This document shows positions 34,009 to 43,862 of a DNA stretch of 64,000 nt, in pieces; positions within the stretch are counted from its first letter, which is position 1; each line of letters begins with the position of its first letter. The notes beneath the pieces are model-generated. The model worked only from the letters and a program-made list of their open reading frames with translations. It had not been told where the DNA came from and did no database searches. The translations under genes and the position numbers were made by a program. Origin of the DNA: Lachnospiraceae bacterium (lineage in GTDB: Bacteria; Bacillota; Clostridia; Lachnospirales; Anaerotignaceae); assembly GCA_910576545.1 (NCBI GenBank), contig CAJTKM010000014.1, positions 17,621-81,620 on the forward strand, written 5' to 3'.

Positions 34009-35280
34009 ATGCGTTTGAAAAATGAAAAAAAATTCTGCCTTTCGAAAACATTTTTCCCTGCGGCTGCGGTTCTTATTCCCATTCTGACATGGGTCAGCCT
34101 TGGCTGGCTTCTGCCGGAAAAACTGACGCTTTTGCAGGGGCAGACACTGGAAATTTCTACCAAACTGCCCGTTTCCGCAAGGACAGAGGAAAGCGTCGGC
34201 GTTCTGGGCGTAACGACCGAACCGCTGGCAGACCAGCTCCACCTGGAACTGGGAACGGCAATCACTGCCGAGCCAAAAAAGGCAGGAAACACAGAGGTAA
34301 CGTTTTATTTATGCAACACAGTGCCGCTCAAAACCGTTCAGGCGCAGGTACTGCCGCGTACAGAGCTTGTGCCTGTGGGGCGCACACTTGGCGTAACAAT
34401 GGATACCAAAGGGCTTCTCGTACTTGGCACAGGCTTTGTAGATGGGGAGAATAACGAGGTATCCGAACCATGCAAGGGCGTTCTGGAAACCGGCGACCTG
34501 ATTTTGCAGGCAAACGGAAAAACACTGGAAAATAAGGAAGCGTTTCTGGAAACGGTGGAAAACAGCGGCGGGCAGAGTATAACGCTGCGGCTGGCACGCG
34601 GTGGAAAAGAAAAGGAGGTAGAGATTACACCGGCGTTCAGCGCGGCAGACCAGGCGTACAAGCTCGGCGTTTGGATACGCGACAGCATACAGGGCATCGG
34701 TACGGTAACATTTTACGACCCTGCTGACGGCAGCTTTGGCGCGCTGGGACATGGCGTCTATGATGTGGACACCGGCGGACTGATGGTCATTCGGGAAGGC
34801 ACACTGACGGATACAGAGTTAACCGAAATTGTAAAAGGGCAAAAAGGCGAACCCGGTGAGCTGACGGGCATTGTCGAAATGGAGGAGAAACTCGGAAAAA
34901 TCCACAAAAATACAGACGTAGGCATATACGGCAGAGCAGAAAGCGGTGTTTTTTCCGGAAAAACGCTGCCCGTTGCCACGATGGATGAAATTCAGGAGGG
35001 AAACGCTGTCATCCTTTCGGATCTGGAAGGAAACGGCGTACAGGAGTACAGCATTGAAATCAGCAGCGTTGACAGAAGCGGCGATAAAAAGCATAAGGAT
35101 ATGACGCTTCGCGTCACAGACCCCAGACTTTTGGAAAAAACAGGCGGCATCGTGCAGGGCATGAGCGGTTCCCCTATCCTGCAAAACGGCAAATTTGTCG
35201 GCGCGGTTACGCATGTTTTCTCCAAAGACCCGACCAGAGGCTATGGTATCTTCATTGAAAACATGATGGCAGAACTATAA
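34009..35280 (+). CDS. spoIVB: Stage IV sporulation protein B, S55 signalling protease
   Basis: 423 residues, the usual length. One N-terminal membrane anchor (about 13-36) is followed by a PDZ domain (KGVLETGDLILQANGKTLENKEAFLE) and an S55 chymotrypsin-like domain. The latter shows GALGHGVYDVDTG (catalytic His) and GIVQGMSGSPI (catalytic Ser). SpoIVB is secreted from the forespore and triggers pro-sigma-K processing in the mother cell. It lies 197 bp upstream of spo0A, the conserved order in endospore formers. Its promoter, expected to be forespore-specific, could not be pinned down. Confidence 0.95.
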   Translation: MRLKNEKKFCLSKTFFPAAAVLIPILTWVSLGWLLPEKLTLLQGQTLEISTKLPVSARTEESVGVLGVTTEPLADQLHLELGTAITAEPKKAGNTEVTFYLCNTVPLKTVQAQVLPRTELVPVGRTLGVTMDTKGLLVLGTGFVDGENNEVSEPCKGVLETGDLILQANGKTLENKEAFLETVENSGGQSITLRLARGGKEKEVEITPAFSAADQAYKLGVWIRDSIQGIGTVTFYDPADGSFGALGHGVYDVDTGGLMVIREGTLTDTELTEIVKGQKGEPGELTGIVEMEEKLGKIHKNTDVGIYGRAESGVFSGKTLPVATMDEIQEGNAVILSDLEGNGVQEYSIEISSVDRSGDKKHKDMTLRVTDPRLLEKTGGIVQGMSGSPILQNGKFVGAVTHVFSKDPTRGYGIFIENMMAEL

Positions 35281-35477
35281 ACGATATAGCTCGTCCGAAA
35301 AGCGGTGTTTCGCCGCCAAAGGGCAAAAATACAGATTTTGCGGCGTTGAAGGAAGCGATTTGACATTATACTCTGCGGATATGGCAATAAAAACCGACAG
35401 GTTGTATAATGATTTTGACAGAAAACGGAAGGGAAGCCGGATTTTCTTGTCAATATTTTTAGAACGGGGGAGTCATT

Positions 35478-36284
35478 ATGAAGGAAAAAAGGAAAATCAG
35501 AGTCATTCTGGCAGACAGGGACGGATTTTACCTGCAGCGTCTGAAGCGGTGCCTTGAGCGCAGAGGGGAAATGACGGTCTTGGGTATGACCGACAGCGGA
35601 CCTGAATTATTGGAAATGGCAAAGGAAATTGAGCCTGACGTCGTACTGATGGACGTCCTGCTGGGTGACAGAGACGGCTTTTGGGTACTGGAACGGCTGC
35701 AGAAAATGGGAATCCACTGCGTTTGCGTGATGATTTCCGCAATTGACAGCGATAAACTCGTCCGCAAGGCAATCGCGCTCGGAGCAGATTACTATATGGC
35801 AAAGCCGATACAGGGCGAGCTGCTGCTTGAGCGGATACACCAGCTTCTGGACCAGGACGAAAGCCGCTCTGCCGCTCCGGCGGAACCGGGAGAATTTCCT
35901 GTCAATCCGATGGAAAACCCTTTCCAGAATCTTGAAGCGGAAATTTCGGTACTTTTGAGCCGTATGGGTATGTCAGCAAGTATAAAGGGGTATCGTTTTA
36001 TACGCGAGGCTGTGATGATGGCAGTTGAGGATTCCGATGTGTTAATGGGCATTACAAAAGGGCTGTATCCCGATATTGCACGGGCATATAAAACGACAGC
36101 CAGCAAGGTGGAACGGGCAATACGCCATGCGATTGAAAGTGCGTGGAAGAAAAACGGTCCGCAGGTATATTTTGAAACAGCCGGATACCTTCCGGCGGAA
36201 AAGCCAACAAACGGGCAGTTTATCGCGGCACTTTCCGAATATTTCAGAATGAACCGCAAGGAACGCCCAAAGAAAATCAGCTGA
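35478..36284 (+). CDS. spo0A: Sporulation master regulator Spo0A
   Basis: 268 residues. The receiver domain (1-120) has the acidic pocket ADRDG, the phosphoacceptor Asp in VVLMDVLLGDRDG and the Lys in MAKPIQG. The C-terminal Spo0A domain includes the recognition-helix region TTASKVERAIRHAIESAW. Phosphorylated Spo0A commits the cell to sporulation. The start follows GGGGGAG. It is directly downstream of spoIVB. A hybrid kinase at 40.4-43.6 kb could feed it, but no evidence links them. Confidence 0.96.
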   Translation: MKEKRKIRVILADRDGFYLQRLKRCLERRGEMTVLGMTDSGPELLEMAKEIEPDVVLMDVLLGDRDGFWVLERLQKMGIHCVCVMISAIDSDKLVRKAIALGADYYMAKPIQGELLLERIHQLLDQDESRSAAPAEPGEFPVNPMENPFQNLEAEISVLLSRMGMSASIKGYRFIREAVMMAVEDSDVLMGITKGLYPDIARAYKTTASKVERAIRHAIESAWKKNGPQVYFETAGYLPAEKPTNGQFIAALSEYFRMNRKERPKKIS

Positions 36285-36292
36285 AACGTGAC

Positions 36293-36337
36293 GGAAAAGC
36301 GGCAGAGCCAGAATAGGCTTTGCCGCTTTTTTGCAGA
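36293..36337. terminator. spo0A terminator, bidirectional
   Basis: AAAAGCGGCAGAGCC pairs with GGCTTTGCCGCTTTTTT around a short loop; it serves spo0A and the converging AAA+ gene. Confidence 0.85.
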
Positions 36338-36360
36338 ATATTTTCATAAAAAAATCTGAT

Positions 36361-37629
36361 TTATCCCCAGCCCTGTTCCTTCTTAAATTCCAGCAGTGCT
36401 TCTCTCAAATCCTCACATGCCAGAATAGAAAGCCGCTGGCGTTCCTCCCGCTCCCTTCCATAAGGACTGTTGTTTTCCGTTTCCGCTGCCCATCTTAAAA
36501 ATTTTTCTGCCGCGATTGCCATTGCATGCTCCAGAAAACGCCTTGCCTCGCGCCCATTGCCAAAATTTTCGTCTTTGAGCCGCTCCTCAAAAAATGGCAG
36601 CATCAACTCCCGCCAGCCGTCCTCCAGCCGGAAAGTTGCCTGTCCCGCCAGTGCTTCAAAAATATCCAGCATTTCCTCTGCCGTATAGGGCGAAAACTGA
36701 ACTGTAAATGTAATCCTGCTGGCAATACCGGGGTTTTCACTCAGAAATTTTTTCATCTTATTGTTTTTTTCGTTAATCTTCCCGCCATAGCCCGCGAATA
36801 TAATCAGCTTGTCATCGCTGTGGTCCTCTACCTCGATACAAAGCTGTGCCAGAGCCTCCTGTGAAAAATTGTCCGTCCGCTCAGCTTCATTGTAGTTTAC
36901 AAGAGAATATGCCTCGTCAATGATGATGATATCATTTCCCTCAAAAATCTGGTGGACACGTTCAGAAGTCTGTCCGACATATTTCGCTTTCAGCTGCGTC
37001 CCAGTAACATAGGCAATCCGGCTGCCGCCTATAATGCCCTCCTCCGTCATCATTTCCGCAAAAAAACGCGCTGCTGTTGTTTTTGCCGTTCCCGGCGGCC
37101 CGATAAACGCCAGCACCTTATGAATCGGCGGAGAAACAAGGCTGTATTCCTCCCGTTTCCGCGCAAACTGATACACAGCCGCCAGCTTGCAGAGGGTGCG
37201 TTTCATTTCTTCCTGCCCAATAACCTGCCTGCAAAGTCTTTGGTAGGCTTTCGTATCCTCCGGGACAATTACGCGGGAAACTGTCCGCCGCGGATGCTCT
37301 ATGTCGTCAGACTGACGCGCAAGCGCGAATTTTCCATATTCCACATACCCCCTTAAAAAATCATATTCATATGGGGTGAGCCGCCGCTCGTATTTATTCC
37401 CATGCTCCAGTTCACCCACGTCTGCAATCAGTTCCGCGAAGCGCAGACGGTCGCCGTTGAAGCGGAACATTCCTTCATCGTTGATAATGATATAATCAAA
37501 GCCCTGGTTTTTGAAAACCGCGTAAATCTTCCGCACTGCCGTTTCCGCATCTGCCTTTGAAAGTTTCGAAACGAAAAGTCCGTTGTCATATGCTTTCTGT
37601 TCCATTTCCTGAAGCTGTTTTTCATTCAA
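36361..37629 (-). CDS. AAA+ ATPase, SpoVK/CbbX-like
   Basis: 422 residues from the TTG at 37629 (GAGGTG 6 nt upstream). The N-terminal 150 residues form a charged, unassigned region. The AAA+ domain has Walker A GPPGTAKTT, Walker B IIIIDEAYSL, sensor 1 IFAGYGG and a C-terminal lid with an arginine segment (GREARRFLEHAM). CbbX/SpoVK ATPases remodel protein complexes, and SpoVK acts in spore maturation. The position beside spo0A makes a sporulation role plausible, though the N-terminal extension differs from plain SpoVK. It is divergent from a serine recombinase gene. Confidence 0.82.
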   Translation of the reverse strand: MNEKQLQEMEQKAYDNGLFVSKLSKADAETAVRKIYAVFKNQGFDYIIINDEGMFRFNGDRLRFAELIADVGELEHGNKYERRLTPYEYDFLRGYVEYGKFALARQSDDIEHPRRTVSRVIVPEDTKAYQRLCRQVIGQEEMKRTLCKLAAVYQFARKREEYSLVSPPIHKVLAFIGPPGTAKTTAARFFAEMMTEEGIIGGSRIAYVTGTQLKAKYVGQTSERVHQIFEGNDIIIIDEAYSLVNYNEAERTDNFSQEALAQLCIEVEDHSDDKLIIFAGYGGKINEKNNKMKKFLSENPGIASRITFTVQFSPYTAEEMLDIFEALAGQATFRLEDGWRELMLPFFEERLKDENFGNGREARRFLEHAMAIAAEKFLRWAAETENNSPYGREREERQRLSILACEDLREALLEFKKEQGWG

Positions 37630-37764
37630 AGCAATCACCTCTGCGCCTATTTTACAATGGAGCGGCATAAAAGGCAAGCATGAAAACTGTATCCGCAGAC
37701 CGCCGCATATTTCCCTCTGTCCCGTCATAAACTTCCTTGGAACTTTTCAAAGGAGGGCTGCCGC

Positions 37765-39198
37765 ATGGATTTTGCCGCAGCATATATCCGCGTTTCCACA
37801 GAGGAACAGACAACGTATTCCCCTGCAGCGCAACTGGAAGAAATCAAAGAATTTGCCCGTAAGAACGAATACTGTATCCCAGAGGAATGGATTTTTATTG
37901 ATGAAGGTATCTCCGGGCGGAAAGCCGAAAACCGCCCCGCTTTCCAGCGTATGATACGACTTGCGCGCCAGAAAAACAGCCGTTTGCAGGTAATCCTTGT
38001 GCATAAATATGACCGCTTTGCTCGCAGCCGAGAGGATGCTGTGCTTTATAAATCCCTGCTGAAAAAAAACGGCGTAAAGGTGATTTCCATAAAGGAGCCT
38101 GTGCCGGAGGACGATAAATTCGCCGTCATTTATGAAAGCATGCTGGAAGCAATGGCAGAATATTATTCCCTGAATCTTGCGGAGGAAGTACATAAAACTA
38201 TGCAGAAAAAGGCGGAACAGGGTGAATGGCAGACCGCCGCCCCCTTCGGCTACCGAAATGAAAATAAAAGTCTTTCCGTTGTGCCGGAAGAAGCGAAGGC
38301 AGTACGCTGGTTGTTCCAGCAGTATGCGGCTGGCACGTCCCTCCCCACCCTTGCGCGGCAATTGAATGAAATGGGACTGCGCACACATCAGGGCAACACT
38401 TTTGAAAGCCGTGCTGTCCGTTATATCCTGAATAATCCCGTCTACTGCGGCTATTTGCGCTGGACGCCGGGCAGACGTGCAGACAGGGATTATTTCACGC
38501 CTGCGGCAATCCTTTCCAAAGGCGGTTGGAAACCAATCGTCACAGAAACGCTTTGGGAAAGCGTTGTCCAGCGTCTGCAAAGCGAACGCCAGCCGGAACG
38601 CCGTCCGCGCCCTACAGAAAGTCATTGGCTTTCCGGTATGGTAAAATGCTCTGCCTGCGGGCACAGCCTTGCGTTTGGGGCGCAGTTCAAAAACGGCGCG
38701 CAGCAAATGCAGTGCAGCGGGTACAGTCATGGAAAATGCAGCGTATCACATGCCATTTCGACCGCACGCCTGATTCCCGCCCTGCTCTCTGCAATAGAAA
38801 CAGCCGCCAGAAATGCCCTGCCGTTTTCGTATGTGATTCAGCAAAAACCACAGACACAGGAAAACGAGGAACGCGCCGCTATTACCTTGCTTTTGGAAAA
38901 AGCCAGACTGCGCCTGCGCAAAGCAAAAGATGCCTACCTCAATGGCATTGACACGATGGAGGAATACCGCGAAACAAAAGCAAAGGCGGAATCGGAAATC
39001 GCAGAGTTAGAGAAGCGGCTGTCCCTGATTGTCCAGCAATCTCCATCGGAGAGCTTTTCCGTACCGCCCTTGCCCGACTTTTTCCGCTCGGACGATTTTT
39101 CTATGGAAGAAAAGCGGCTTGCCCTGCAAGCCATACTGGAAACGGCTGTGTTTGAAAAAAAATCTGACTGCCTGAAAGTTATTTTCCTTTGGAGTTAA
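37765..39198 (+). CDS. Large serine recombinase (SpoIVCA-like family)
   Basis: 477 residues. Catalytic Ser11 lies in AAYIRVSTEEQ; other resolvase motifs are VHKYDRFARS and EAMAEYYS. The recombinase domain starts at about residue 155 (AAPFGYRNENK). The zinc ribbon is CSACGHS with Cys at YSHGKC. A coiled coil lies at about 360-425. The ATG has AGGAGGG. No other mobile-element gene, att site or flanking repeat is seen. Such a solitary recombinase next to sporulation genes recalls SpoIVCA, which excises an element from sigK during sporulation. It may also be a remnant integrase. Confidence 0.85.
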   Translation: MDFAAAYIRVSTEEQTTYSPAAQLEEIKEFARKNEYCIPEEWIFIDEGISGRKAENRPAFQRMIRLARQKNSRLQVILVHKYDRFARSREDAVLYKSLLKKNGVKVISIKEPVPEDDKFAVIYESMLEAMAEYYSLNLAEEVHKTMQKKAEQGEWQTAAPFGYRNENKSLSVVPEEAKAVRWLFQQYAAGTSLPTLARQLNEMGLRTHQGNTFESRAVRYILNNPVYCGYLRWTPGRRADRDYFTPAAILSKGGWKPIVTETLWESVVQRLQSERQPERRPRPTESHWLSGMVKCSACGHSLAFGAQFKNGAQQMQCSGYSHGKCSVSHAISTARLIPALLSAIETAARNALPFSYVIQQKPQTQENEERAAITLLLEKARLRLRKAKDAYLNGIDTMEEYRETKAKAESEIAELEKRLSLIVQQSPSESFSVPPLPDFFRSDDFSMEEKRLALQAILETAVFEKKSDCLKVIFLWS

Positions 39199-39335
39199 TG
39201 GTAAAATTATTAAAATCAGGACGGATCATGTACATGAAAAATGAGAAAGTCCTATTTCTATTCACCGTTTCCCCTCCTCCGCCGCCTGCCAGTTCCAGTT
39301 TCGCCCGTTTTTCTTCCAAAGGGGTGTATTTTTCT

Positions 39336-40289
39336 TTAGTTGGGAAATTCCATTGTTTCCGGGCTGCGCAGTTTCTGGTGCTTATAAATCGGAACATTAT
39401 ATTTCTGCCCCAACGCACGGACAAGGTCCTTATAGCAGCCCTTCATTTTATCATGGAAAACAATTGCTTCTATGCCGCCCTCAATCGCGTCAATGCAGGC
39501 CGAAGCACGTTCCACACCTGTCTCGTTCTCATATTCTCCTGCCACCAGCCACTGGTTCGCAATGATATGCGTTACACCGAACGCTTCATTTTCGCCCCAC
39601 TGTGTGAACACCGCTTCCGCAAAATTCGGCTCAAAATGCACACCGCCCACGCAGAGCAGATTATGCACGCGCCTGCCATCGTCTGTAAAAATTTTTGTCA
39701 GGGAGCGTGCCAAAGCTCTGGCTGCCTCTTTATTATTCCAGCTTTCCAGTTCGCTGCCAACTTCAATATCCACCATTGCCACAGGGAATTTTTTCAAAAG
39801 CGTCGGGTCACCCACATCATGATGCACACCGGACCAATGCGTTGCCTCGGTTACAGTACGGAAATCGTCCAGCCCCAGTTCCTTTCTGTTCTTCTCTACC
39901 GCAAGCATAAGATTACGCATATACCGCGGTCTTGCCGCACCATATTCACCGGAATTGACATCTCCAAGGGAATGTACCGTCAACACCTTTTCCAGCGCAT
40001 GCGCACCCTCATGCCATGTCACCATGCCGGAGATATCAAAATCCGCGAAATGTTCGTTCATCTCCGGCAGGAGTTTTTCGTAATGCAGGCAGATCGCCTC
40101 ATGTGTCGGCACAAAGTAAAACTCATCGCCCGCCGCATCTGTATGTTTCATAACTTCCTGCCCGTCAAACGAAAATCCCGCCTTTTCCGTAAAAAAGCCT
40201 TCTTCCTCCAAAATGTCCCAGACATGGCAGGACACATATCCAAAATCCCTGTCTGTGTTGATGAAATATACCGCTTTTTTTCCGCTCAT
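39336..40289 (-). CDS. D-aminoacyl-tRNA deacylase-like protein (archaeal/plant DTD2 type)
   Basis: 317 residues from the ATG at 40289 (site AGGAGGG). It resembles the GEK1/DTD2 family by the N-terminal YFINTDRDFGYVS, a His-rich stretch (TEATHWSGVHHDVGDPTLL), the acidic MVDIEVGSELESWNN and the late VGGVHFEPNF. These match the THHGPT, EIGS and GGGHYAP regions of that family in order and spacing, as far as I recall them. The family removes D-amino acids or N-blocked residues from tRNA. It is rare in bacteria. Relative to archaeal enzymes the His motif is altered, so activity is uncertain. Confidence 0.65.
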   Translation of the reverse strand: MSGKKAVYFINTDRDFGYVSCHVWDILEEEGFFTEKAGFSFDGQEVMKHTDAAGDEFYFVPTHEAICLHYEKLLPEMNEHFADFDISGMVTWHEGAHALEKVLTVHSLGDVNSGEYGAARPRYMRNLMLAVEKNRKELGLDDFRTVTEATHWSGVHHDVGDPTLLKKFPVAMVDIEVGSELESWNNKEAARALARSLTKIFTDDGRRVHNLLCVGGVHFEPNFAEAVFTQWGENEAFGVTHIIANQWLVAGEYENETGVERASACIDAIEGGIEAIVFHDKMKGCYKDLVRALGQKYNVPIYKHQKLRSPETMEFPN

Positions 40290-40347
40290 GTTCTTCCCTC
40301 CTGATTTCTTCATTTGTTCTCCACATAAATTCATTTTCCGTAAAACA

Positions 40348-40383
40348 GAAAACGGCAGTGCTTATGGAGCAATGCCGCTTTTC
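40348..40383 (-). terminator. Terminator of the hybrid kinase gene
   Basis: GAAAACGGCAGTGC and GCAATGCCGCTTTTC form a stem with one mismatch, flanked on the minus strand by TTTTCTGTTTT. Confidence 0.7.
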
Positions 40384-40416
40384 GGAACAGCAACTTGCCA
40401 TTCAAATTTATTTTAT

Positions 40417-43400
40417 TCAGCGCAATATCGCATTCAGTGTTTCCAGCAGTTTTTCAATATTGATAGGCTTCGCGATATGCCCGTTCATGCCGCAGCGCAG
40501 AGCCTCCTGCCTGTCTTCCTCAAAAGCATTTGCAGTCATTGCCAGTATCGGAATCGAAGCCAGTTCTGCATTCTCCAACGCTCGGATATTTCTCGTTGCT
40601 TCGTACCCGTCCATCTCCGGCATCTGCACATCCATCAGGACTAACTGGTAATATCCCGGTTCGGAACGTTTCAACATCTCAACAGCAATTTTCCCGTTTT
40701 CCGCAATATCTATGCTGAATCCCGCTTCTCCAAGAATCGCCGAAGCAATCTCCTGATTCAGCACGTTATCCTCTGCTAACAGAATGCGTCCCGTATGGAT
40801 AGAAGTGAGCATTTCCGTTTCTTCCTTGACGCCAGCAATCTCCGGGTTTACAACAGAATACAGGCAGCTGCGCAGCTCTGAGAAGAACAGCGGCTTGCTG
40901 CAAAATGCCGTTACGCCAGCCTCCCGTGCCTCCTCCTCAATATCCGACCAGTCATATGCCGTCAATACGATAATCGGCACATCATCACCCATTTCCTTTC
41001 GGATGCGCCGCGCAACCTCTATCCCATTCATATCCGGCATCAGCCAGTCAATCAGGTATACACTGTATGTATCATCACGCATGACCGCCTGGCGGGTACG
41101 CAGTACAGCCTCCCGTCCGGAAAGCGTCCATTCTGCCCGCAGACCAAGCTGCTGGAGCATGTAACTCACGCTGTCACAGGTATTGAAATCATCGTCCACA
41201 ACCAGGGCGCGGCAGCCTTTCAGTCTGGGAATTTCCTGTACCGCCTTCGGCTCCACACTCAGACGCAGAGTCAGGTTGACAATAAATTCCGTCCCTACGC
41301 CCTGCTCGCTTTTTACCTCAATCGAGCCATGCATCATATCCACGATATTTTTCGTGATTGCCATGCCCAGCCCCGTTCCCTGAATGCCGCTGATAGTCGA
41401 ATTTCTTTCCCTTTCAAACGGCTCAAAGATATGTGTCACGAATTGCTCGCTCATGCCGATGCCCGTATCCTTGATACGGAATTCATAATTTGCATAACCC
41501 TGCGGCGCACCGGATTTCTGCGTAATGCGCATACTGACAATGCCGCCCGCGCCCGTATATTTGATAGAATTACCAAGCAGGTTCAAAAGCACCTGATTCA
41601 GCCGCAGTTTATCACAGTAGATTTCTTCATCCAGTACGTCAACCGCGTCAATATATAGATCCAGCTGCTTCGTATGGATATCTGCCTGCACAATACTCCG
41701 CAGACCATGCAGGATATCCGGCAGGCTGCACAGCGACTCTTCCAGATGCATCCTGCCGCTCTCAATGCGGCTCATATCCAGCACATCATTAATCAGGCTG
41801 ACCAGATGGTTGCCGGAAGTCAATATCTTTTTCAGGTATTCCAATACCTGGTCTTTTCTGTCTATATGCGTGATAGCCAAAGTTGTAAAACCGACAATCG
41901 CGTTCATCGGCGTACGGATATCATGCGACATATTGGAAAGGAACACGCTCTTTGCCTTGTTTGCACGGTTCGCCTGGAAAAGAGCGTCCTCCAGCAGTGC
42001 AGTCTTTTCCATTTCCCGGCGTGTTTCTCCGTCAACATTGCGGAAACCCAGCACGATGCCCCTGCGGCTGTCCCATGACCCTGCACGCACCATTTTAATC
42101 TGGTAATAGCGGATTTCCCCATCAATAAACGCACGATAATTGGTATAATATGTATTTTTGTTTGTCAGCTCTATCACCAGCCGCTCCGGAGCACATGCCT
42201 CCGTCAGAGCCTCTCTGTCGTCCACATAAACAAGCCGCTGTATGTAATCTTCCATACATTCCTCGTAAAGCAGTTCTCCTGTGAAAGCGTTCTCAAACGC
42301 CCCGTCCAGCGCGTCCGGATTCCGCAGCGGCGTGCCAATTCCGGTATCCAAATCAAAATGGCAGATTAAATTATAGTCCGTCCCCAGCGCGTGTATCAGT
42401 TCCATCTGACGCTGTTCGATTTCCGAACGCTCCTGCTGTTCTTTCAGCTTCTGCGCTGTGCAGTCCAGCAGGAACCGCTGATAGAACATTTCGCCGTTTT
42501 CCTCCACCAGCTTTACGTTCCCCATAACATACAGAACAGACCCGTCTTTATGTTTCACCCGGTAAGAAACACTCACGTTGTCCCCTACCGTTTCAAGCGT
42601 TTCTATGCACTCCCGCAGTTTTATCCTGTCCTCATCCAGAACAGAAGGCGCAATCATGTTGAAGCCTGCCGAAATCATTTCTTCAACTGTATCATAACCC
42701 AAAATACTGAGCGCGGCGCGGTTGATACTAAGCACGCGTGAACCGTCCAGCGAATGGCACATCACGCCGCAGTCCATTGTAGTGAAAATCGTTTCCAGTG
42801 TGCGGTTCTGCTGTATAATTTCTTCCTCATACGCACGTTCACGCGTAATATCAATACCTACGCCAACCGTGCCCATAACGCTCCCGTCCAAATCGTACAA
42901 AGGGGATTTATAGGTCGTCAGAAGCATCGTGCCCTCTTTTGTCTGCACGATTTCCTCCGCAATGCACGTTTCCATCCTGCGCATGACCTCCCGCTCGGAT
43001 TCAATGCACGCAGGGTCGTCATGCTCTACATCCCAGATATACGCATGCCCGCGCCCTTCGACCTGCCGTTTCGTTTTATGGACCGTCTTACAGAAACTGT
43101 CATTCACTTTTTCATGTATTCCATCCTTATCCTTAAACCAGATAAGGTTTGGCACACTGTTTATAGTTGCCTCCAGATAGTGGCTTGTCTGCCATGCATC
43201 TTTTTCCCGCTTGCAAGCCTCCTGCCAGCGCAGGAAACGGAATCGCACTTCTTCCTCTGAAAACGGCATTGTCCAAATATCCCTGACCCTATCCAAAAAC
43301 TCCGTCAAAACGGCTGTCTGTTCCTTATCCGCCAACAAAATCAGCTCTGAGTTTTCCCGCTTGACTTTTGTCAGCGTACTCATTTTTTTCTGGATATCCT

Positions 43401-43572
43401 CCCCTTCAAAGCACGCAAAAATCACATCCGCCTTTGCGGCAAACTCCGAGGACGGCTGTTCGCTTTCTGTGAAGGTATGGGTAAAATTTTTCATCGGCAG
43501 CATTTCTTTTATGATTTCAAAAACTTTGCAATGGCGGCCAACGAAATAAAATTGTAAATGACAGTGGTACAT
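40417..43572 (-). CDS. Hybrid sensor histidine kinase with PAS domains and two receivers
   Basis: 1051 residues from the ATG at 43572 (site GGAGGG). An N-terminal receiver-like or signal region (to about 115) is followed by PAS domains (about 125-250, 255-380, then a third divergent one to about 530). HisKA carries the phospho-His in SNMSHDIRTPMNAIVGF. The HATPase has NLLGNSIKYT, IKDTGIGMS and GTGLGMAI. REC1 has VDDDF with Asp in YLIDWLMPD, and REC2 has AEDN with Asp in LVLMDVQMPEMDG. No membrane segment and no C-terminal Hpt domain are seen, so it is a soluble kinase that needs an external phosphotransfer partner. Confidence 0.92.
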   Translation of the reverse strand: MYHCHLQFYFVGRHCKVFEIIKEMLPMKNFTHTFTESEQPSSEFAAKADVIFACFEGEDIQKKMSTLTKVKRENSELILLADKEQTAVLTEFLDRVRDIWTMPFSEEEVRFRFLRWQEACKREKDAWQTSHYLEATINSVPNLIWFKDKDGIHEKVNDSFCKTVHKTKRQVEGRGHAYIWDVEHDDPACIESEREVMRRMETCIAEEIVQTKEGTMLLTTYKSPLYDLDGSVMGTVGVGIDITRERAYEEEIIQQNRTLETIFTTMDCGVMCHSLDGSRVLSINRAALSILGYDTVEEMISAGFNMIAPSVLDEDRIKLRECIETLETVGDNVSVSYRVKHKDGSVLYVMGNVKLVEENGEMFYQRFLLDCTAQKLKEQQERSEIEQRQMELIHALGTDYNLICHFDLDTGIGTPLRNPDALDGAFENAFTGELLYEECMEDYIQRLVYVDDREALTEACAPERLVIELTNKNTYYTNYRAFIDGEIRYYQIKMVRAGSWDSRRGIVLGFRNVDGETRREMEKTALLEDALFQANRANKAKSVFLSNMSHDIRTPMNAIVGFTTLAITHIDRKDQVLEYLKKILTSGNHLVSLINDVLDMSRIESGRMHLEESLCSLPDILHGLRSIVQADIHTKQLDLYIDAVDVLDEEIYCDKLRLNQVLLNLLGNSIKYTGAGGIVSMRITQKSGAPQGYANYEFRIKDTGIGMSEQFVTHIFEPFERERNSTISGIQGTGLGMAITKNIVDMMHGSIEVKSEQGVGTEFIVNLTLRLSVEPKAVQEIPRLKGCRALVVDDDFNTCDSVSYMLQQLGLRAEWTLSGREAVLRTRQAVMRDDTYSVYLIDWLMPDMNGIEVARRIRKEMGDDVPIIVLTAYDWSDIEEEAREAGVTAFCSKPLFFSELRSCLYSVVNPEIAGVKEETEMLTSIHTGRILLAEDNVLNQEIASAILGEAGFSIDIAENGKIAVEMLKRSEPGYYQLVLMDVQMPEMDGYEATRNIRALENAELASIPILAMTANAFEEDRQEALRCGMNGHIAKPINIEKLLETLNAILR

Positions 43573-43862
43573 AACTGTTCCCTCCGTGCGTTCTGCAAAG
43601 ATTATGTCGCATCATTTCTCGATCTGCGGGAATTTCCTCCCTTCTTCCCTCCATCCGGAATGAAAACAAAAAATACATTCCAGCCGCGTTTTCTCTGTCC
43701 CGCCGGGGAAGACATTCCATAAGCATTAGTGATTTTATTTTAAGCGATTATGAGGTGTTTTGTCAATGTTTGGATTCCTTTTTCATATACCAAAATACCG
43801 GCCGAAAAAGAAAACTGTCCGCAAAGTCAGATAAAACTTCATCTCACTTTACGGACAGTCCC
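43573..43862. other. Intergenic region between the hybrid kinase and the ter-type operon end
   Basis: It contains the kinase promoter side on the left and the terminator of the downstream minus-strand operon on the right. No gene seen. Confidence 0.45.
43808..43859 (-). terminator. Terminator at the end of the Ter/Ca-ATPase operon
   Basis: ACTGTCCGCAAAGT (43814-43827) pairs with ACTTTACGGACAGT (43846-43859) with one mismatch, followed on the minus strand by TTTTCTTTTTC. Confidence 0.8.

Noticed and set aside
39189..40304. 371-codon plus-strand frame over the tRNA-deacylase-like gene
   Set aside because: It is the antisense shadow of a gene with clear family motifs and a good ribosome site; its own product has no family features.
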